The notes: generated by a model from the sequence alone, not told the origin. 64,000 bases of DNA from JAFGKK01 sp964521085 (GCA_964521085.1 CAZFPL010000013.1:8038-72037), one strand, 5' to 3'; positions 54,359 to 63,847 are shown, numbered from the stretch's first letter. Made by a program: numbers and translations.

Positions 54359-55789
54359 ATGACCATCGAAACGATCACCCTGCTCTCAATTTTTGTGCCG
54401 ATCCTTGGAGCGTTCACGATTCCGTTCGCAGGCCTCCTTTCCTCCCGGTTGAGAACGATCTGGTCCGTTCTGATCGGGCTGGCGACCGCCGTTTTCCCGC
54501 TGTTATTAATCCCCTTTGCGGTAAACGGCGGGACAAGGACGGTCTATTGGAACCTCATACTCGGCGTAGATTTCATCATCACCGTGGATGCCCTCTCGGT
54601 ATTCATGTCCATCGTCTCCTCGTCCATCGGCGCCCTCATTCTCATCTATTCCGTCGGATACATCGGCCACGAAAAAAACCAAAGCGAATATTACCTGATG
54701 TTCCTCCTTTTCATCGGCGCCATGATGGGGTTGGTTTACTCGGCGAACCTGATTATCCTGTATGTCTTCTGGGAAATCACAGCTATTTGTTCCTGGCGAT
54801 TGATCGGCTTTTACCGGCACAAGGATCATGTGCTGAAGGCCGACAAGGCATTCCTATTTACTTTTGGATCCGCCATCGTCATGCTCTTCGGTTTTCTGCT
54901 GGTGTATAACCAGACTCATACCTTCGACCTGACCGCAATGCGGGGATGGCAGATCCCCGGCGAGATTGTATTGTTTATTCTGATCGGTATTTTCGCCAAA
55001 TCGGCGACCGTTCCGTTGCACACCTGGCTTCCGGATGCCGGCGTCGCACCCTCCCCTGTTACTTCCTTGCTTCACGCCGCCGTGCTGGTCAAAATCGGCG
55101 TGTATGCCTACGCGCGGCTTTTCTGCTTCACCTTCACGATCCCGCCCGAATGGATGACCGCGATATCCATCCTGGTGGTGGCGTCCAGCCTGATCGCCGC
55201 CTGTGCGGCGACGGTGGAAAACGATATGAAGCGGATCCTGGCGTATTCCACGGTCAGCCAGATCGGATATATCTTCCTGGGCTTGAGCATTTCCAACAGC
55301 GTCAGCATCGCAGGCGCCCTGTTGTTCATCCTGATGCATGGTCTGGGGAAAGCCGGATTGTTCCTATGTGCCGGGATTGTGGAACACACCACCCACCGGC
55401 GCGACATCCGGGAACTGGGAGGCTTGATCAAAACCATGCCGATCACGGCGGTGGTATTCCTCATCTGCGCATTTTCCGTCATGGGCATTCCGCCGCTGGG
55501 GGGCTTTTTCTCCAAATTCATGGTCATCCAGGGGACGGTGGAAGCCGGCCAGGTGGGATTGGCGGCCGCTGCTCTCTTTATCGCCGTCCTGACGGTGTTT
55601 TATCTTTTACGGTTGTTTAGCGCCTTGTTCCTGGGAGAGACGAAACTGGCGGTCCGCGAAGCCACTCCTTCCATGCTCTTTGTCGTGGTCGGGCTTGCCG
55701 TGCTCTCCGTGTTGGCTGGGATCTTCATCAGGTACCCGATGGAAATCGTACATACTGCCACCCTTCAGATTCTGGGACGGTTGCCATGA
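54359..55789 (+). CDS. Antiporter-type proton/ion-pumping subunit 1 (NuoL/M/N, MrpD family)
   Basis: A 476-residue protein with about 14 transmembrane helices. The antiporter-family core is clear: VFWEITAICSWRLIGFYRHK with the key Glu in helix 5, then FAKSATVPLHTWLPDAGVAP with the Lys of helix 7, HAAVLVKIGVYAYARL and AYSTVSQIGYIFLGLS. In hydrogenases such as Mbh and Hyf these subunits move H+ or Na+ using energy from ferredoxin oxidation. The stop codon overlaps the next start codon (ATGA). Confidence 0.93.
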   Translation: MTIETITLLSIFVPILGAFTIPFAGLLSSRLRTIWSVLIGLATAVFPLLLIPFAVNGGTRTVYWNLILGVDFIITVDALSVFMSIVSSSIGALILIYSVGYIGHEKNQSEYYLMFLLFIGAMMGLVYSANLIILYVFWEITAICSWRLIGFYRHKDHVLKADKAFLFTFGSAIVMLFGFLLVYNQTHTFDLTAMRGWQIPGEIVLFILIGIFAKSATVPLHTWLPDAGVAPSPVTSLLHAAVLVKIGVYAYARLFCFTFTIPPEWMTAISILVVASSLIAACAATVENDMKRILAYSTVSQIGYIFLGLSISNSVSIAGALLFILMHGLGKAGLFLCAGIVEHTTHRRDIRELGGLIKTMPITAVVFLICAFSVMGIPPLGGFFSKFMVIQGTVEAGQVGLAAAALFIAVLTVFYLLRLFSALFLGETKLAVREATPSMLFVVVGLAVLSVLAGIFIRYPMEIVHTATLQILGRLP

Positions 55790-57645
55790 CATCCGAAGCC
55801 TTGCTCCTCCCGATCCTTTTGCCGGCCATCCTGGGCGTGATCGTCCTGCTCATCCCCTCCCGCTGGAAAGGGATCGCGGGGTGGATCACGTTTCTGGGAA
55901 CGTCGGTGCTCCTGTATTGGGCTTGGCTTCTGTTCTCCTCCGGGGAAATTTTCCTCAGCCTGCCATGGGTGGCAGGGGTGATCACTTTCGACCTTCGGGC
56001 CTACCCCTTCGGCTCCTTCATTCTGCTGTGGATTGCCATCTTTGGTTTTCTCATTTCGTTCTACTCGCTGGTTAAAGTTCGATCCCATCCGCGCCTGCGC
56101 GAATATTACGGTTACTTCCTGTTCACGCTCGCGGTGGCCGGCGGTTCCGTCCTGGCCGATAATTTCCTCGTCTTTTTATTCTTCTGGGAAGGATTGCTGC
56201 TGACGTTGTACGGCCTCATCTCCCTTGGTTCGAGCAACGCGCCCCGTACGGCGGCAAAGGCTTTTTTGATTTCCGCATTTTGCGACTTCTGCCTTGTGTT
56301 GGGGATTTCGCTCCTCTGGAAAATCAATGGGACGCCGAAGATGTCGGGCATCACCATCGCCCCGGATGGATTGGCTGCAGCCAGTTTCCTTCTGATGGTG
56401 GTCGGCGCCGCGGGAAAAGCCGGCGCCATGCCGTTCCATACCTGGATCCCGGATGCCGCCGTGGACGCCCCGGTCAGCGTGATGGCTTTCCTTCCCGCCT
56501 CGCTGGAAAAACTGCTTGGAATCTACCTGCTGGCCCGGATCTGCCTGGAGTTCTTCGCCCTGAAGGCCAACAGCGCACTTTCCATCATCCTGATGACCCT
56601 CGGCGCGGCGACCATCGTCTTGGCGGTCCTGATGGCGTTGATCCAGAAGGACTTCAAGAAACTGCTTTCGTTTCACGCCATCAGCCAGGTCGGCTACATG
56701 ATCCTCGGCATAGGAACGGGCACGCTGATCGGCATTGCGGGCGGCATCTTCCACATGCTGAACCACGCGATCTATAAGAGCGGATTGTTCCTCAGTGCGG
56801 GCTCCATCGAGCATCGTACCGGAACGACCGAATTGAAAAAACTCGGCGGGCTTGCAAAAGAAATGCCCGTTACAGCCTTCGGATTTGCAATCTGCGCGCT
56901 GGCCATTTCCGGCGTATGGCCGCTGAATGGGTTTGTGTCCAAAGAGATGGTCTTTCACGGATCCCTGGAAACCGGGTATGTGATCTTCGCCATCGCGGCA
57001 TGGATGGGAGCCATCTTTACGTTTGCTTCCTTCTTAAAAGCGGGTCACGCGATTTTCCTCGGTCCGCGGAGCAAGGAGGTGCCGCCCGTCAAAGAAAGCG
57101 AAGGACCGATTCTGATCCCGATCCTTGCGCTGGCTTCTTTCTGCATCCTGTTCGGCATCGCCAATGCGCTGCCCCTGAATGCCTTCATCCAACCCGTCCT
57201 GCAAGGTCATATCCCCGCCGGAGAACATCTGGATCTGACCAGCCATGCGCTGGACTTGTTCAATCCCGTTGCGCTTCTATCCATCGGTATGCTCGCGATC
57301 GGCTTCGGGATTCATGCTTTCGGCTGGTTTCGGGCGGAAAAGCGGGCGTATCTCGCCTCGGAAATCATTCACCGTCTGCCGGTCCTAAAAACCCTTTATC
57401 AATGGAGCGAAGCCCGCCGGTTGGATCTGTATGAGCAGGGAATTAAGATCCTTGGAAGCATTTCGAGGTTCGTTTTCGTCGTCGTCGACCGGCCGATCGA
57501 TGCCTTCTTTGAAAAGATCCTCGTCGCGGTTGGACGCGCGTTTGTCCGATTCTTCCGCTCCCTGCACAACGGGTATTATTCGAACTATCTTGCCTGGTGC
57601 CTGGCAGGATTGGCGCTCATTCTCGTGCTCTTGCGCGCATTTTAA
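55786..57645 (+). CDS. Antiporter-type ion-pumping subunit 2 (NuoL-like)
   Basis: A 619-residue membrane protein, the longest of the three antiporter-type subunits. The core repeats the family pattern (FWEGLLLTLYGLISLGSSNA, AAGKAGAMPFHTWIPDAAVD, FHAISQVGYMILGIGTGT). The extra C-terminal 150 residues (from about 460) include another helix, then an amphipathic stretch and a last helix, reminiscent of the lateral helix of NuoL that braces the membrane arm. It overlaps the previous gene by 4 bases. Confidence 0.92.
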   Translation: MTSEALLLPILLPAILGVIVLLIPSRWKGIAGWITFLGTSVLLYWAWLLFSSGEIFLSLPWVAGVITFDLRAYPFGSFILLWIAIFGFLISFYSLVKVRSHPRLREYYGYFLFTLAVAGGSVLADNFLVFLFFWEGLLLTLYGLISLGSSNAPRTAAKAFLISAFCDFCLVLGISLLWKINGTPKMSGITIAPDGLAAASFLLMVVGAAGKAGAMPFHTWIPDAAVDAPVSVMAFLPASLEKLLGIYLLARICLEFFALKANSALSIILMTLGAATIVLAVLMALIQKDFKKLLSFHAISQVGYMILGIGTGTLIGIAGGIFHMLNHAIYKSGLFLSAGSIEHRTGTTELKKLGGLAKEMPVTAFGFAICALAISGVWPLNGFVSKEMVFHGSLETGYVIFAIAAWMGAIFTFASFLKAGHAIFLGPRSKEVPPVKESEGPILIPILALASFCILFGIANALPLNAFIQPVLQGHIPAGEHLDLTSHALDLFNPVALLSIGMLAIGFGIHAFGWFRAEKRAYLASEIIHRLPVLKTLYQWSEARRLDLYEQGIKILGSISRFVFVVVDRPIDAFFEKILVAVGRAFVRFFRSLHNGYYSNYLAWCLAGLALILVLLRAF

Positions 57646-57659
57646 TCCCGGGAGATCTC

Positions 57660-59141
57660 ATGAGCATTCCTTTTATCGCGGTACCCCTGATATTGGCCAG
57701 CATCATGCCGTTGATCGGCAGACTCTCGAAGCGTTTTTTGCCGGATGTATTGACCAATGCAGCCCTCCTATTCCTCCTTCTCTATTCCGTCTTCGCCGGC
57801 AGGCAAACGCTGCAAAACGGAGCGGATATTTGGAAAGCCTCCTGGTTGGGCGAACCGCTGAACATTACATTGGCGCTGGATGGATTTAGCGTGCTGATGC
57901 TGCTCACCATCTCCCTGATCGGCTTGAGCGTTGCGCTGTACTCGATTAATTACATGGAACACTATGAAGCCAAGGCGAGCTTCTACGCCTTGCTGCTCGT
58001 TATGATCGCCGGTATGAACGGGCTTGTGCTTTCCAACGACTTGTTCACCATGTATCTTTTCCTGGAGGTGGCGGCCGTTTCCTCCTACGGGTTGATCGCC
58101 TTCGGATTGGAGCGGGATGAACTGGAGGCGTCGCTCAAGTATCTGCTGCTTTCATCGGTGGCGACGGCTTTCCTTCTCCTGGGTATCGCGATCGTGTTCG
58201 GCCTGACTGGCAGTCTGCAATTGGCCAATATCGCCGAGGCATTCTCCGCCTTGAACAATCCGGCGATCGTCGGCTTCTGCATGGCATTGTTCATCATGGG
58301 TTTCGGGTTAAAAGCGGCTATCGTGCCTTTTCACGCCTGGCTGCCGGATGCCCACTCTTCCGCCCCGGCCCCGATCTCCGCAATGCTTTCGGGCGTGCTG
58401 ATCAAAGTCTCCGGCATATATGCATTGACCCGTGTGTGTTTCACGGTCTTCGGGATCCATCCCGGAATGGGTCAAGTACTGATGCTGCTGGGCATCGCCT
58501 CCATATTGGTCGGAGCCATACAGGCTTTGGGACAGAATGACATTAAGCGAATGCTTGCGTACTCCTCGATCAGTCAGATCGGCTACATTATCCTGGGGCT
58601 CGGCGTGGGAACTCCGCTTGGGATCATGGGCGCCATGTTCCATATTTTCAACCACGCCATTGCCAAAGGTCTGTTGTTCCTGAATTCCGGAGCGCTGGAA
58701 CGATCCACCGGAACAAGAGAACTTGATAAAATGGGCGGCTTGGCTCAGAAGATGCCCATCACAGCCGGCACAAGCGTCATCGGTTCACTGGCGATTGCGG
58801 GGGTTCCACCGTTAAACGGTTTCTGGAGCAAGCTGATCATCCTTTTAGCGCTGGTCCAGGCGAAGTTTTACGCCTTGGCCTTCATCGCAATTCTTGCCGG
58901 CATTCTTACGCTATGGTACTACTTGATCTTCCAACGCCGCGCCTTCTTCGGAAAATTGAATGAGACCTGGAACCATGTACGGGAAGCCCCGTTCTGGATG
59001 TCGTTTGCCGTTCTGCTGCTCGGAACGATATGCGTCCTGATCGGACTGCTCTTTCCACTGGTCATCCTCGGATGGATTAAACCGGCTTCGGACGCCTTGA
59101 CAGCCGGAATTTCCCAAGCCATTGGCCTCCTGGGGTTCTAA
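57660..59141 (+). CDS. Antiporter-type ion-pumping subunit 3 (MrpD/NuoN-like)
   Basis: A 493-residue membrane protein starting at 57660 (MSIPFIAVPLIL) behind GGGAGA; a longer reading from 57597 would overlap the previous gene. Core motifs are MYLFLEVAAVSSYGLIAFGL (helix 5 Glu), GLKAAIVPFHAWLPDAHSSA (helix 7 Lys) and AYSSISQIGYIILGLGVGTP. Three such subunits equal the number in complex I, more than in Ech. Confidence 0.92.
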   Translation: MSIPFIAVPLILASIMPLIGRLSKRFLPDVLTNAALLFLLLYSVFAGRQTLQNGADIWKASWLGEPLNITLALDGFSVLMLLTISLIGLSVALYSINYMEHYEAKASFYALLLVMIAGMNGLVLSNDLFTMYLFLEVAAVSSYGLIAFGLERDELEASLKYLLLSSVATAFLLLGIAIVFGLTGSLQLANIAEAFSALNNPAIVGFCMALFIMGFGLKAAIVPFHAWLPDAHSSAPAPISAMLSGVLIKVSGIYALTRVCFTVFGIHPGMGQVLMLLGIASILVGAIQALGQNDIKRMLAYSSISQIGYIILGLGVGTPLGIMGAMFHIFNHAIAKGLLFLNSGALERSTGTRELDKMGGLAQKMPITAGTSVIGSLAIAGVPPLNGFWSKLIILLALVQAKFYALAFIAILAGILTLWYYLIFQRRAFFGKLNETWNHVREAPFWMSFAVLLLGTICVLIGLLFPLVILGWIKPASDALTAGISQAIGLLGF

Positions 59142-59618
59142 ATGCATACCTTCCTTCTCCTTGGATTAGTTGGTTGTTCCATCCTCGCGGTCTTTTTTTC
59201 AGACCTGCTGAAAGCGGCGATTTCGCTTGCGGGCGCGAGCATTTTCTTGGCGATGATCTTTTTCGAAATGGGGGCGACCTATGCGGGTGTTTTTGAAATC
59301 TCCGTCGTCGCCGGTTTGATCACCGTTCTCTTTATTTCCACCATCAGCCTGACAATAAAGGAAGAGGAGACCAAAACCAACAAGCGGATGCGCCTCCTGT
59401 TCCCGCTGGTCCTCATAGGATTTGTCTTGATCGATCTCCTGGTTATGAGTCAGTACCTGGTCGAGCTTACTTCCCTTGCCGGGCCCGCGGAAACGGGGAC
59501 GTTCGGCCAGATCTTCTGGGGAGGCCGGACCTTCGATCTGGTCGCGCAGATTGCCATAATCCTGGCCGGCGTTTTTTGCGTGCTTGCGCTGTTTCGAAAA
59601 AGGAGCGGAGATGAGTGA
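59142..59618 (+). CDS. NuoJ-like membrane subunit
   Basis: A 158-residue protein with about five helices. The segment YAGVFEISVVAGLITVLFIS corresponds to NuoJ helix 3, which carries the pi-bulge in complex I, and the neighbouring helices fit; MrpB/DUF4040-like proteins are the alternative. It starts on the base after the stop codon of antiporter-type subunit 3 and overlaps the NuoK-like gene by 8 bases. Confidence 0.8.
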   Translation: MHTFLLLGLVGCSILAVFFSDLLKAAISLAGASIFLAMIFFEMGATYAGVFEISVVAGLITVLFISTISLTIKEEETKTNKRMRLLFPLVLIGFVLIDLLVMSQYLVELTSLAGPAETGTFGQIFWGGRTFDLVAQIAIILAGVFCVLALFRKRSGDE

Positions 59619-59919
59619 TTTCTGGATCCTGAATATGTTTTTTGTCGGATTGCTGTTCCTGGTCGGTTTATTTTGCCTTTTGGCAATGAAAAACCTGATC
59701 AAGCTGCTGATTGGCATCGAGCTGCTTTCCAAAGGGATTCTGCTGGCATTGATCGCGACGGGATTTGAAAAGAATAATATCTTGACAAGTCAGAGTCTGG
59801 CCATCTCCTTTATCGTCGTGGAAGTGAGCGTGCTGGCGACGGCAATGGCCATGATCATAAACATGTACCGCCATACGAAAAGCTTGGATGTAAAACACCT
59901 ATCCAATTTAAAGGGCTAA
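59611..59919 (+). CDS. NuoK/MrpC-like membrane subunit
   Basis: A 102-residue three-helix protein, start 59611 (MSDFWILNM) with AGGAGCGGAG. The helix 2 pattern LIKLLIGIELLSKGILLALI has the conserved GIEL glutamate, and helix 3 FIVVEVSVLATAMAMIINMY the second acidic residue of the NuoK proton path. Confidence 0.88.
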   Translation: MSDFWILNMFFVGLLFLVGLFCLLAMKNLIKLLIGIELLSKGILLALIATGFEKNNILTSQSLAISFIVVEVSVLATAMAMIINMYRHTKSLDVKHLSNLKG

Positions 59920-60255
59920 ATGATGCGCTTCCCAGATATTCTCCTTTCCCTGCCGGTGGTTTTCCTCATCTTTCTCGGATTCTATTGTATTCTCTATTGG
60001 CTTGGCGGCCGGATGGCGCCGAAGGCCAACTCGCTCGGCGGAAAATTGGATACGTATTCCTGCGGCGAGGAAATGCCGGTTCCACCTGTTAAAATCAGCT
60101 TCCGGCTGTTTTTCTATATCGCGCTTTTCTTTACCATGATGCATGTGGCCGTTCTGGTCGTTGCCACCATTCCGACCGGACCCCTGGCATGGCTTGGGAT
60201 TGCTTATCTGATGATGATTTTTCTTTCCGTGATGGCGCTCATTACCAGGAGTTAA
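59920..60255 (+). CDS. NuoA-like membrane subunit
   Basis: A 111-residue three-helix protein. After helix 1 it has TYSCGEEMPVPPVKISFRLF, matching the Y-x-C/S-G loop of NuoA/NdhC, followed by helix 2 (FYIALFFTMMHVAVLVVATI), where the typical F-D-I/V-E acidic pair of complex I is missing. NuoA-type subunits are not part of the standard six-subunit Ech or of formate hydrogenlyase, so its presence is notable. An immediate second ATG (59923) is an alternative start. Confidence 0.75.
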   Translation: MMRFPDILLSLPVVFLIFLGFYCILYWLGGRMAPKANSLGGKLDTYSCGEEMPVPPVKISFRLFFYIALFFTMMHVAVLVVATIPTGPLAWLGIAYLMMIFLSVMALITRS

Positions 60256-60485
60256 GATATTCCGGGAATGGGTTCCGGCCTCCACCACGCCTTTTCCCTG
60301 GATTCCGCATTAAAGGACTGGCGGGGTCGTCAGGTTAAATCCAGGAGCTTTCTTAACCCGCGCATCGCCAATCGGATGTCGCAGAGGGTGGTTCGGCCCG
60401 GGTGCGTATAGATAGGAAAAAGACTATGCTCGCCGGGGGAAGCCGCGGGCGATAACCAAGGAATGACAATTCAAGAGGAGTCTAC

Positions 60486-61457
60486 ATGGATTTTTTTACA
60501 ACGGTTTTTTATATCTTGGTCTATCCCGGCCTACTTTTTCTTTTTTGCTATTCCACATTCTGTGAATGGGTGGATCGAAAGGTGTACGCGCGGCTCCAGA
60601 ACCGAATTGGACCGCTGTATACGGGAAGCCAAGGGATCCTTCAGCCGTTGGCGGATTTTCTAAAACTCATGTCGAAGGAGGACATCGTGCCGAGACAGGC
60701 CGATGCGGTGATGTTTACCGCCTTGCCGATTGTCATCTTGGCCGTGATCTGTTCGGCCGCGATGTTCCTTCCGTTTGGACATTATGAGACGGATGCGTTA
60801 TCCTCCCATTCCTTTCCCGGGGATCTCATCGTGGTGGTCTTTCTTTTAACGATACCAACGCTAATTTTTTTCCTCGCCGGATGGTATTCCTCCAGCTCGT
60901 TTTCCGTGGTCGGAGGCACCCGGGTGATCACAATGCTCTTCGGATACGAGGTGCCCCTCCTGCTGGCGGTTTTAAGCCCGGCGATTTTGGCAAATTCCTG
61001 GAGGCTGGAGGAGATTGCTCGGTTTTATCAATCTCAACCCGTTCTACTCCTGCCGAACATCATCGGTTTTGTTGTGGCGTTGATCGCCCTGCAGGCGAAA
61101 TTGGAGAGAGTGCCGTTCGACATCCCGCACGCGGAAACCGAACTCGTCGGCGGCACGTTTACGGAGTATTCCGGCAAAAAACTGGCTTTCTTTCGACTCG
61201 CCATCGACATTGAAATGGTCGTGGGCAGCGGCCTGATTGCGACAGTATTTCTGGGCGGTTTCCCCGGCAGTCTCCTCGAAGGATTGGTGTTATTTGTCTT
61301 GAAAACCCTGCTCATTGTGATACTGCTTTCCATCGTCCGGGCAGTATTCTCCCGCATACGAATCGATCAAGTCATCAGCTTTTCCTGGCGCTATCTCGTG
61401 CCGCTGGCCATAGGACAAATTCTCATCGCCATTTTCCTGAAAGGGCTAATCACCTAG
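60486..61457 (+). CDS. Hydrogenase membrane anchor subunit (NuoH-like)
   Basis: A 323-residue protein with about eight helices, homologous to NuoH/EchB/HycD/MbhM, which connects the hydrophilic module to the pumping arm. Diagnostic parts: EWVDRKVYARLQNRIGPLYT, GILQPLADFLKLMSKED, and the loop LERVPFDIPHAETELVGGTF. The ATG follows AGAGGAG at 7-base spacing. A 230-base gap without a recognisable gene separates it from the NuoA-like gene. Confidence 0.94.
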   Translation: MDFFTTVFYILVYPGLLFLFCYSTFCEWVDRKVYARLQNRIGPLYTGSQGILQPLADFLKLMSKEDIVPRQADAVMFTALPIVILAVICSAAMFLPFGHYETDALSSHSFPGDLIVVVFLLTIPTLIFFLAGWYSSSSFSVVGGTRVITMLFGYEVPLLLAVLSPAILANSWRLEEIARFYQSQPVLLLPNIIGFVVALIALQAKLERVPFDIPHAETELVGGTFTEYSGKKLAFFRLAIDIEMVVGSGLIATVFLGGFPGSLLEGLVLFVLKTLLIVILLSIVRAVFSRIRIDQVISFSWRYLVPLAIGQILIAIFLKGLIT

Positions 61458-61671
61458 GCTGTCTTTTTTCATGGCGAGGGGATAAGATTATTGGGATAGT
61501 TTCTGCGATGGATCTGGCGGTAGATGGGGCCGGGGTTGAGCAAGGCATAAAATCATCGATCGGTATCGACTCCCTTCTTCCGGTGAAGATCCGAAATTCG
61601 CAGTTGCGGGAATCTCCGCTTGGGGCCGGCTTGCGCTGACCCTCCGATCCTCCAACAGGATCACCGCTTCG

Positions 61672-62205
61672 ATGATTGCCGCTATGAAATCCTGGAAGGA
61701 ACTTCTATCGCAAACGCTAAAGAATAGCCGCAGGCCGGCAGTGGTAGGCATCGGTCAGGAACTTCGCGGCGACGATGCGGCGGGCGTGCTGGCTGTGCGA
61801 ATCCTGCAAAGCGGCGCGATCTCCCCTCCCCAAGATCGTGCTGCGCCGGAAGGCACACTCTTCCTCTTCGAAGCCGGATCGCTGCCGGAAGCATCGGCGG
61901 GACCGCTGCGCCGGTTTAGACCGGATTGGGTGATTTTCATCGACGCGGCGGATATGGGCGAAGCACCCGGTACTATCCGCTGGATCGATCCGGGCATGGC
62001 CGGCGGTTTTTCCGGCAGTACGCATACCTTTCCCATGAGTGGATTCAGTGCTTACCTGTCTTCCGAGATAGGTTGTCGGGTTTCGATATTGGGAATCCAA
62101 CCGAAGCATCTGGATTTCGATGCGCCCGTCTCGGACGAAGTCCTGAGGTCGATACGGGAAATCGCCGCCCTAATTAGCGGCGAGAGCCGGCATGCCTTTT
62201 TCTGA
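61672..62205 (+). CDS. hycI: [NiFe] hydrogenase maturation protease (HycI/HyaD family)
   Basis: A 177-residue endopeptidase that trims the large subunit's C-terminus after nickel insertion. The family motifs are VVGIGQELRGDDAAGVLAV (first metal-binding acidic residue), FIDAADMGEAPGTIRWI (second) and HTFPMSGFSAYL with the metal-ligand His. SILGIQPKHLDF resembles the HycI subtype that serves group 4 enzymes. It lies 215 bases after the NuoH-like gene. No hypA-F genes are in the window. Confidence 0.9.
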   Translation: MIAAMKSWKELLSQTLKNSRRPAVVGIGQELRGDDAAGVLAVRILQSGAISPPQDRAAPEGTLFLFEAGSLPEASAGPLRRFRPDWVIFIDAADMGEAPGTIRWIDPGMAGGFSGSTHTFPMSGFSAYLSSEIGCRVSILGIQPKHLDFDAPVSDEVLRSIREIAALISGESRHAFF

Positions 62206-62430
62206 AATCCCGAAAGGAAATTCCTCGCTCCGAGAGCAGAAAATGTGAGTTCGCCGGTTTTCGGGTTTTCCAGTTGATGGATGGATATTTTTCCATCTCT
62301 ACTATCCAATAGGGTTTTTCTTTTCCCGCCGATTGAATGCGATTTTTTTTCATCCCCCGTGCATCTTTCCCCAATTGCGTGGTCAACCACCCCGGCAACT
62401 GTCTCCCTGTCCCCCGTTTTCGAAAAGGTA
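62206..62430. other. Intergenic sequence after hycI
   Basis: No gene is supported here; the stretch continues into the inverted-repeat element at 62431 and the terminator at 62634, so about 480 bases between hycI and the dehydrogenase gene are non-coding. Confidence 0.4.
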
Positions 62431-62533
62431 GAGATCGCTGAAAAAGCCACCCTGGAGTGCAGCGAAGGGTCCAAAAAAAAGTGGGCAATGATGCTTCGCG
62501 GCGCTCAGCATGACGGCCTTTTTCAGCGATCTC
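62431..62533. repeat. Inverted-repeat element of about 103 bp
   Basis: Termini GAGATCGCTGAAAAAGCC (62431-62448) and GGCCTTTTTCAGCGATCTC (62515-62533) are complementary apart from one extra base. The interior contains CTGGAGTGCAGCGAAGGGTCC-like and GCTTCGCGGCGCTCAGCATGA-like halves, again roughly complementary. It resembles a small non-autonomous palindromic element. Confidence 0.6.
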
Positions 62534-62633
62534 CGATTTGGCAATCTTCAGAAGAAAAGGAACGGTCCATTAAATGTCCCAAATGCTTTCGGATATTCTA
62601 CGGCAATCGAATACCCCGCTGCGAAATTGCGAG

Positions 62634-62659
62634 CGGACCGCCGACGGCGGTCCGTTTTT
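62634..62659 (+). terminator. Intrinsic terminator, probably of the hydrogenase-hycI transcript
   Basis: Perfect 9-bp stem CGGACCGCC / GGCGGTCCG with a GAC loop and five T residues. It also faces the 3' end of the convergent dehydrogenase gene. Confidence 0.8.
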
Positions 62660-62683
62660 ATGAAGGGTCATTGTTGTATACCA

Positions 62684-63765
62684 TCAACCAAGGGCGCTCC
62701 ACACTTCACGTTTGATGCGTACGCGGCGGATCACTTCATCGGTGAATGCGCTTGTGGTGGCGTCTCCGCCCAGATCGGCGGTGCGCATGCCGTCGTACAC
62801 AGCCTCAAAGACCGATTCGTAGATTGCGCGGGACGCACGCTCGGCATCCGGGAGGCGGAAATAGCCCAATAGCGCCGCCCCGGCCAGGATCATCGCCATC
62901 GGGTTGGCGACATTTTTCCCAGACAGCATCGGCGCGGTGCCGTGCGGGGCTTCCGCTATGACCGCTTTCACTTCCGTCGTACTCTGGTCGAATCCGAGTA
63001 CAAGCGATTCCGAAACGGCGATGCTACCGAACATCTGCAACACCAGGTCGGAGAGAAGGTCACCGTCGCGGTTGAGTGTAGGGATCACCATGCCGTCTCC
63101 GGCGGAGGTGAGCAGCAGCGCCAACGTAGCGTCGATCAGGTGCGGTTCATAGCGCACTTGTGGATGACGCTCATGGGCGGAATCCAACTCTTCCTTGAAC
63201 AGCCCTTCGTATACCGGGGAAACGGTGTACTTGGGGCCGCCGAACACCTTGCTACCGGTCCGGTTCGCATATTGGAAAGAAAACTCGGCCACCGCCCGGC
63301 AGGTCTTGCGCGAAAGCTTTTGCGTTCGATAGGCGACCTCTTCCTCGCCAGCGGATTCGCGCCACTCACGCGCCCCCCATAGGCATCCTCCACCGCCATG
63401 CGCACCACAGCGATCGGCGCATATACGCCGGCCATTGGGCGCACGCCGGGGATCCGCCGACCGGTGCGCAGGATCACCTTGGCATCGATGGCTTCACGCA
63501 AAATGGCGTTCGGCGATCCGACATCGTCCTTCTCTTCCGGGGTGATCGAGGCGGCCTTCAACCCCAACCCGGTCTCTTGAATTGCGGCTGCCGCTTCGAA
63601 GACGACTGCGTTGTTTGAACGGCGGCGGTTTTCCAGCGAAAGATCAAAACGCTGAAAATCCGTTTCTACCCCGGTCTCTTTTGGATCGAGCACACGCAGG
63701 CTTTCTTCCAGCAGTTCTTGCCCCGTCTGATCTCCTTCCAATACGACAATCGTGCTTTTCGGCAT
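62684..63765 (-). pseudogene. Isocitrate/isopropylmalate dehydrogenase family gene with one frameshift
   Basis: NAD(P)-dependent beta-decarboxylating dehydrogenase of about 360 residues if intact. The start at 63765 (MPKSTIVVLEGDQTG) has GGAGG 8 bases upstream. The first frame runs through RRIPGVRPMAGVYAPIAVVR to EDAYGG. Adding one base at the run of six C (63373-63378 on the plus strand) restores AREWRESAGEEEVAYRTQKL and then VAEFSFQYANRTGSKVF, the metal-binding region TLNRDGDLLSDL and EAPHGTAP with NVANPMAMILAG. Everything else is conserved, so a homopolymer sequencing error is as likely as a true mutation. Isocitrate dehydrogenase is the more likely activity, but the substrate loop does not settle it. 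Confidence 0.8.
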
Positions 63766-63847
63766 TCTATTTCCTCCGGAAATGGAATCCGGAGCAGCGG
63801 CGTTCGCTACTCGGATTGTTTTTAGGGGTGGGGGTTGGGGTGAAGGA

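Noticed and set aside
51268..61457. Reading the cluster as NADH dehydrogenase (complex I)
   Set aside because: The large subunit has both nickel-binding CxxC motifs, NuoE/F/G genes are absent and a hydrogenase-specific protease is present.
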